6,611 bases of DNA from an uncultured Clostridia bacterium (lineage in GTDB: Bacteria; Bacillota; Clostridia; Oscillospirales; Butyricicoccaceae), in the NCBI GenBank assembly GCA_910586575.1, contig CAJUJQ010000164.1:1-6611 (forward strand), given 5' to 3'. A program made the position numbers and the translations under genes. Numbering within the stretch: the first letter of the stretch is position 1; each line of letters begins with the position of its first letter. Below the pieces are notes generated by a model. The model saw only the letters and a list, made by a program, of their open reading frames with translations. It ran no database searches and was not told the origin of the DNA. Below, piece after piece: positions 3,772-6,611 of this stretch.

Positions 3772-6240
3772 ATGTTCCATCAAAACCGTTTTACCCAGCG
3801 CGCTGAGCACGTGCTTGAGCTGGCACAGGAAACCGCCGGTGCGTTTGGGCACAGCTATATTGGCTCCGAGCATTTGCTGGCGGGGCTGCTTAAGGAATCG
3901 AGCGGGGTAGCCGCCCGGGTATTGGACGAATGCGGCATGACGATTGAGAAGGTCGAGAAGGTGATTGAAGAAGTCGCCGGGCGCGGCGAACCCGATCCCA
4001 GCGCGCCGCAGGGCATGACCCCGCGAACCAAGCGGATTATCGAGCTGGCGTTTGCGTCAGCCGCGCAGATGGGCAACGGCTATGTCGGCACGGAGCATTT
4101 GTTATACGGCCTGCTCCGCGAGGGGCAGAACGTGGCGCTGGGCATTATGGAAAAGCTGGGAACAGACCCGCAGCAGGTATTCCAGGCGCTGACCGAAGCG
4201 GTCGGCGCGGCCCCGGCACAGGAGGATGACGTGCAGACCGCGGGCGGCGGCGAGAGCCGTCACGGCGGCAGGCTGGGCAAGGCGCTTGAGCAGTTCGGCA
4301 AGAATTTGACCGCTGCCGCCAAAAAGGGGCAGCTTGACCCGGTCATTGGCCGAGCCGAGGAAATCCAGCGCGTTATCCAAATCCTGAGCCGCCGCACCAA
4401 GAACAACCCCGCGCTGGTCGGCGATCCCGGCGTCGGCAAGACGGCGGTAGCCGAAGGCCTTGCGCAGAAAATCGTAGCGGGCGATGTGCCGGAGGACTTG
4501 AAAAACAAGCGCCTGATTGCGCTCGACCTGACGGGAATGATTGCGGGCACGAAATACCGCGGTGAGTTCGAGGAGCGTATCAAGGGCGTGCTGGAAGAGC
4601 TGCAAAAGGCTAAGGACGTCATCCTGTTTATTGACGAGCTGCATATGATTGTGGGCGCGGGCGCAGCCGAGGGCGCGGTCGATGCCGCCAACATTCTGAA
4701 GCCCGCGCTTGCACGCGGGGATATCCAGGTAATCGGCGCGACCACGCTCGACGAGTACCGCAAGCATATCGAGAAGGACTCGGCGTTGGAGCGCCGCTTC
4801 CAGCCGGTCATGGTAGGCGAACCCAGCCCGGAGGACGCGGTGCAGATTTTGAAGGGGCTGCGCGACCGTTATGAGGCGCATCACCGCATCAAGATTTCGG
4901 ATGAAGCGATTGAGACCGCCGTGCGGCTGTCGGTGCGCTATGTCTCGGGGCGTCAGCTGCCGGACAAGGCAATCGACTTGATTGACGAAGCCTGCTCCCG
5001 CGTACGGTTACAGAACCAGACCGCCCCGCTGGATGTCAAGCAGCTTGAGGACGAGCTGACCGCCCTTGCGGCGCGCAAGGAAGAAGCCGTTAAGAATCAG
5101 GACTACGAAAGCGCGGCAAAGCTCCGCGATGAGGAGAACGAAAAGAAGGCGGAAATCGAGAGGCGCCGCAAGGAGTGGCAGGAAACCTGCTCCAAAATCA
5201 GCGGCGAGGTTTCAGAGGACGATATCGCGGCGGTCATCTCGGGCTGGACGGGTATCCCGGCGGCGCGCCTGACCGAGGACGAAGGCGAGCGCCTGCTCCG
5301 CCTGGAGGAGACGCTGCACGCCCGTGTCATTGGGCAGGATGAAGCGGTGACGGCGGTTTCCAAGGCAATCCGGCGCGGGCGCGTCGGGCTGCGCGACCCC
5401 AAGCGTCCGATTGGCTCGTTTATCTTCCTTGGCCCCACGGGCGTGGGCAAGACCGAGCTTTGCAAGACGCTGGCGGAAGCCCTGTTCGGGGATGAAAACG
5501 CGATGATTCGCGTTGATATGTCCGAGTATATGGAAAAGCACAGCGTGTCCAAGCTGATTGGTTCGCCTCCGGGGTATGTCGGCTATGACGAGGGCGGGCA
5601 GCTCTCCGAGAAGGTGCGCCGCCACCCGTATTCGGTGGTGCTGTTCGACGAAATCGAAAAGGCGCATCCGGACGTATTCAACATTCTGCTGCAAATCCTG
5701 GAGGACGGCATTTTGACCGATAACCAGGGACGCAAGGTGGATTTCAAAAATACGGTAATTATTATGACCTCCAACGTAGGCGCGCAGAAGATTACCGGCA
5801 AGGCGCGCAAGACGCTGGGCTTCGGCGGCGAAGCGGGGGAGGATCAGACCTTCGAGCGCATTCGCGGGGAAGTGATGGGCGAGCTGAAAAACATGTTCCG
5901 TCCGGAATTCCTCAACCGGATTGACGATATTATCGTATTCAACCGCCTGAGTGAGGAAGAAATCGGACGGATTGCGGAGGGTATGCTGAAGAATGTCGCC
6001 TCCCGCATGACCGAGATGGAAGTCACCCTCGATTGGACGGAAGCGGCTAAGCAGCACCTTGCCAAGGCGGGCTTTGACCCGGTATACGGCGCGCGCCCTC
6101 TGCGCCGCGCCATCCAGTCCCAGGTGGAGGATTTGGTTGCGGAAGCCTTCCTGAAGGGCGAAATCAAGAAGGGCGGACAGGTAACGCTGGACGAACAGGA
6201 CGGCAGGCTGACCCTGAAAGAGCACGCGCAGGCCGTGTAA
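3772..6240 (+). CDS. clpC: ClpC, AAA+ unfoldase of the ClpCP protease
   Basis: Hexameric ATP-driven unfoldase that threads phospho-arginine-marked and adaptor-delivered proteins into ClpP. Domains in order: the double Clp-N repeat (about 5-145), with Glu 33 and Glu 108 in GSEH/GTEH matching the phospho-arginine-binding glutamates of Bacillus ClpC; AAA-1 with Walker A GDPGVGKT (217-224), Walker B LFIDE (285-289) and arginine finger ERRF (340-343); the middle domain with a UVR-like coiled coil (about 424-462); AAA-2 with Walker A GPTGVGKT (554-561), Walker B VLFDE (623-627), arginine finger NRID (715-718) and sensor-2 GARPLRR (773-779). LGF at 682-684 is the ClpP-docking loop. 822 aa against about 810 in Bacillus, and intact. 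AAAGGAG at 3754-3760 precedes the ATG by 11 nt. It is separated from mcsB by 265 bp without a CtsR box of its own, so expression probably depends on read-through from the ctsR promoter. Confidence 0.97.
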   Translation: MFHQNRFTQRAEHVLELAQETAGAFGHSYIGSEHLLAGLLKESSGVAARVLDECGMTIEKVEKVIEEVAGRGEPDPSAPQGMTPRTKRIIELAFASAAQMGNGYVGTEHLLYGLLREGQNVALGIMEKLGTDPQQVFQALTEAVGAAPAQEDDVQTAGGGESRHGGRLGKALEQFGKNLTAAAKKGQLDPVIGRAEEIQRVIQILSRRTKNNPALVGDPGVGKTAVAEGLAQKIVAGDVPEDLKNKRLIALDLTGMIAGTKYRGEFEERIKGVLEELQKAKDVILFIDELHMIVGAGAAEGAVDAANILKPALARGDIQVIGATTLDEYRKHIEKDSALERRFQPVMVGEPSPEDAVQILKGLRDRYEAHHRIKISDEAIETAVRLSVRYVSGRQLPDKAIDLIDEACSRVRLQNQTAPLDVKQLEDELTALAARKEEAVKNQDYESAAKLRDEENEKKAEIERRRKEWQETCSKISGEVSEDDIAAVISGWTGIPAARLTEDEGERLLRLEETLHARVIGQDEAVTAVSKAIRRGRVGLRDPKRPIGSFIFLGPTGVGKTELCKTLAEALFGDENAMIRVDMSEYMEKHSVSKLIGSPPGYVGYDEGGQLSEKVRRHPYSVVLFDEIEKAHPDVFNILLQILEDGILTDNQGRKVDFKNTVIIMTSNVGAQKITGKARKTLGFGGEAGEDQTFERIRGEVMGELKNMFRPEFLNRIDDIIVFNRLSEEEIGRIAEGMLKNVASRMTEMEVTLDWTEAAKQHLAKAGFDPVYGARPLRRAIQSQVEDLVAEAFLKGEIKKGGQVTLDEQDGRLTLKEHAQAV

Positions 6241-6263
6241 TTCCGGGAAGCGTTTGGCAGCGG

Positions 6264-6293
6264 GGCTTCAAGGGAGCATCCTCCCTTGAGGCC
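6264..6293 (+). terminator. terminator-like hairpin after clpC
   Basis: A 13-bp stem (6264-6276 with 6281-6293, one T/G wobble) closes a 4-nt loop, CATC; the inner nine pairs, TCAAGGGAG with CTCCCTTGA, are perfect. It begins 23 nt after the clpC stop codon. The following bases (AATGTCGTT) are not a proper T-run, so it may be a weak terminator or an mRNA 3'-end stabiliser rather than a strong intrinsic terminator. The AAGGGA core resembles the palindrome in the mcsB-clpC gap. Confidence 0.5.
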
Positions 6294-6317
6294 AATGTCG
6301 TTAAGTTAAGCCCCAAC

Positions 6318-6365
6318 CCCCGCCGCTAAGGGCCAAATTACCCAGTCTGGCCCTTAATGGCGGGG
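6318..6365. repeat. 18-bp imperfect hairpin inside the terminal-repeat element
   Basis: CCCCGCCGCTAAGGGCCA (6318-6335) pairs with TGGCCCTTAATGGCGGGG (6348-6365), with two adjacent mismatches, around a 12-nt loop. No T-run follows. It is the first of three hairpins between the 13-bp terminal repeats. Confidence 0.75.
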
Positions 6366-6436
6366 CCTATTTACTCTGATTTATTAAGCTAATCGCCGAC
6401 TTTCTTGACATTTCAAAAATCCTATGTGGCAGCCTG

Positions 6437-6471
6437 AAAAAAAGGGGGGCGGGTTTTACTTACCCGCCCCC
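6437..6471 (-). terminator. intrinsic terminator shape on the reverse strand
   Basis: Nine perfect G-C-only pairs (6445-6453 GGGGGCGGG with 6463-6471 CCCGCCCCC) close a 9-nt loop. Read on the - strand the stem is followed, after one extra C, by seven T (complement of the A-run at 6437-6443), the classic intrinsic-terminator form. On the + strand no T-run follows immediately (TCTGTCACC), although a TTTTTT occurs at 6484-6489. A gene entering from beyond the right edge on the - strand, or a short reverse RNA from this element, could end here. Confidence 0.6.
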
Positions 6472-6489
6472 TCTGTCACCATATTTTTT

Positions 6490-6527
6490 GAAAACGTCCG
6501 TTTTTGCGGCTCAAAACGGACGTTTTC
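6490..6527. repeat. perfect 15-bp hairpin inside the terminal-repeat element
   Basis: GAAAACGTCCGTTTT (6490-6504) and AAAACGGACGTTTTC (6513-6527) are exact reverse complements around an 8-nt loop. The arms are A/T-rich at both ends with a CGTCCG core. The short T-run in the right arm (6523-6526) lies inside the stem, so it is not a normal terminator. It lies 16 bp inside the right terminal repeat. Confidence 0.75.
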
Positions 6528-6611
6528 CCAAAAAGAAAAGCCCGCTTAACTTAACGGAACACCAGTTTCCAAGTTTTGAACAAAAAAAAGTGAATCATCC
6601 TTGAAAAAGCA

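Larger units (their letters stand above)
6299..6556. mobile_element. 258-bp segment with perfect 13-bp terminal inverted repeats (MITE-like)
   Basis: CGTTAAGTTAAGC at 6299-6311 and GCTTAACTTAACG at 6544-6556 are exact reverse complements. Between them lie three strong hairpins (6318-6365, 6445-6471, 6490-6527) and an AT-rich linker, with no ORF worth calling. Size, terminal repeats and absence of coding capacity fit a miniature inverted-repeat transposable element. No target-site duplication is visible (left flank GCCAATGT, right flank GAACACCA). I do not recognise a parent transposase family from the ends. Alternatives are a large structured non-coding RNA whose outer helix is formed by the terminal repeats, or a composite of 3' terminators. 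It lies only 58 bp after clpC. Confidence 0.45.

Noticed and set aside
5212..6225. Reverse-strand ORF of 337 aa opposite clpC
   Set aside because: Its codons mirror the highly conserved ClpC AAA-2 domain; it has no recognisable domain of its own and is a compositional shadow.
6405..6410. Perfect -35 box TTGACA within the terminal-repeat element
   Set aside because: No -10-like hexamer is found 16-18 bp downstream (the position reads GGCAGC), so it is not called as a promoter.
6299..6556. Integron attC site, because the ends match GTTRRRY and RYYYAAC
   Set aside because: The order is inside-out relative to a real attC (which begins RYYYAAC and ends GTTRRRY), and there is no cassette gene or integrase in view.

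Overview
The window comes from a GC-rich member of the Clostridia, most likely a gut anaerobe of the Oscillospirales/Butyricicoccaceae type. This placement is inferred from the ctsR-mcsA-mcsB-clpC heat-shock operon, a clostridial 2[4Fe-4S] ferredoxin, GC-rich codon use and strong Shine-Dalgarno sites. No species can be assigned by reading alone.

Layout. At the left is an unrecognised 264-aa protein gene on the + strand (76-870). It faces a 56-aa bacterial-type ferredoxin gene on the - strand (993-1163), and the two share a bidirectional terminator hairpin (about 895-936). The ferredoxin has its own promoter and diverges from the class III heat-shock operon. A sigma-A promoter with an extended -10 (1407-1434), flanked by two tandem-repeat CtsR operators (1383-1399 and 1444-1460), drives ctsR (1476-1928), mcsA (2026-2502), mcsB (2499-3506, ATGA overlap with mcsA) and, after a hairpin-rich 265-bp gap, clpC (3772-6240).

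How the genes work together. CtsR represses the operon at normal temperature. McsB is the protein-arginine kinase that phosphorylates CtsR and damaged proteins. McsA is its zinc-binding activator. ClpC is the AAA+ unfoldase that recognises phospho-arginine through its N-terminal domain and feeds substrates to ClpP, which is not in this window. All the key motifs of this machinery are visible, so the system itself is well known.

The unexplained material is non-coding. The mcsB-clpC gap carries four inverted repeats, including a perfect 16-bp stem and a perfect 22-bp palindrome. The 371 bp after clpC holds a hairpin just past the stop codon, then a 258-bp segment bounded by perfect 13-bp terminal inverted repeats (6299-6311 and 6544-6556) enclosing three further strong hairpins. 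It looks like a miniature transposable element or a large folded RNA/DNA module. The last 55 bases (6557-6611) are AT-rich and show nothing I can identify. No tRNA, rRNA, CRISPR array or transposase gene was seen.
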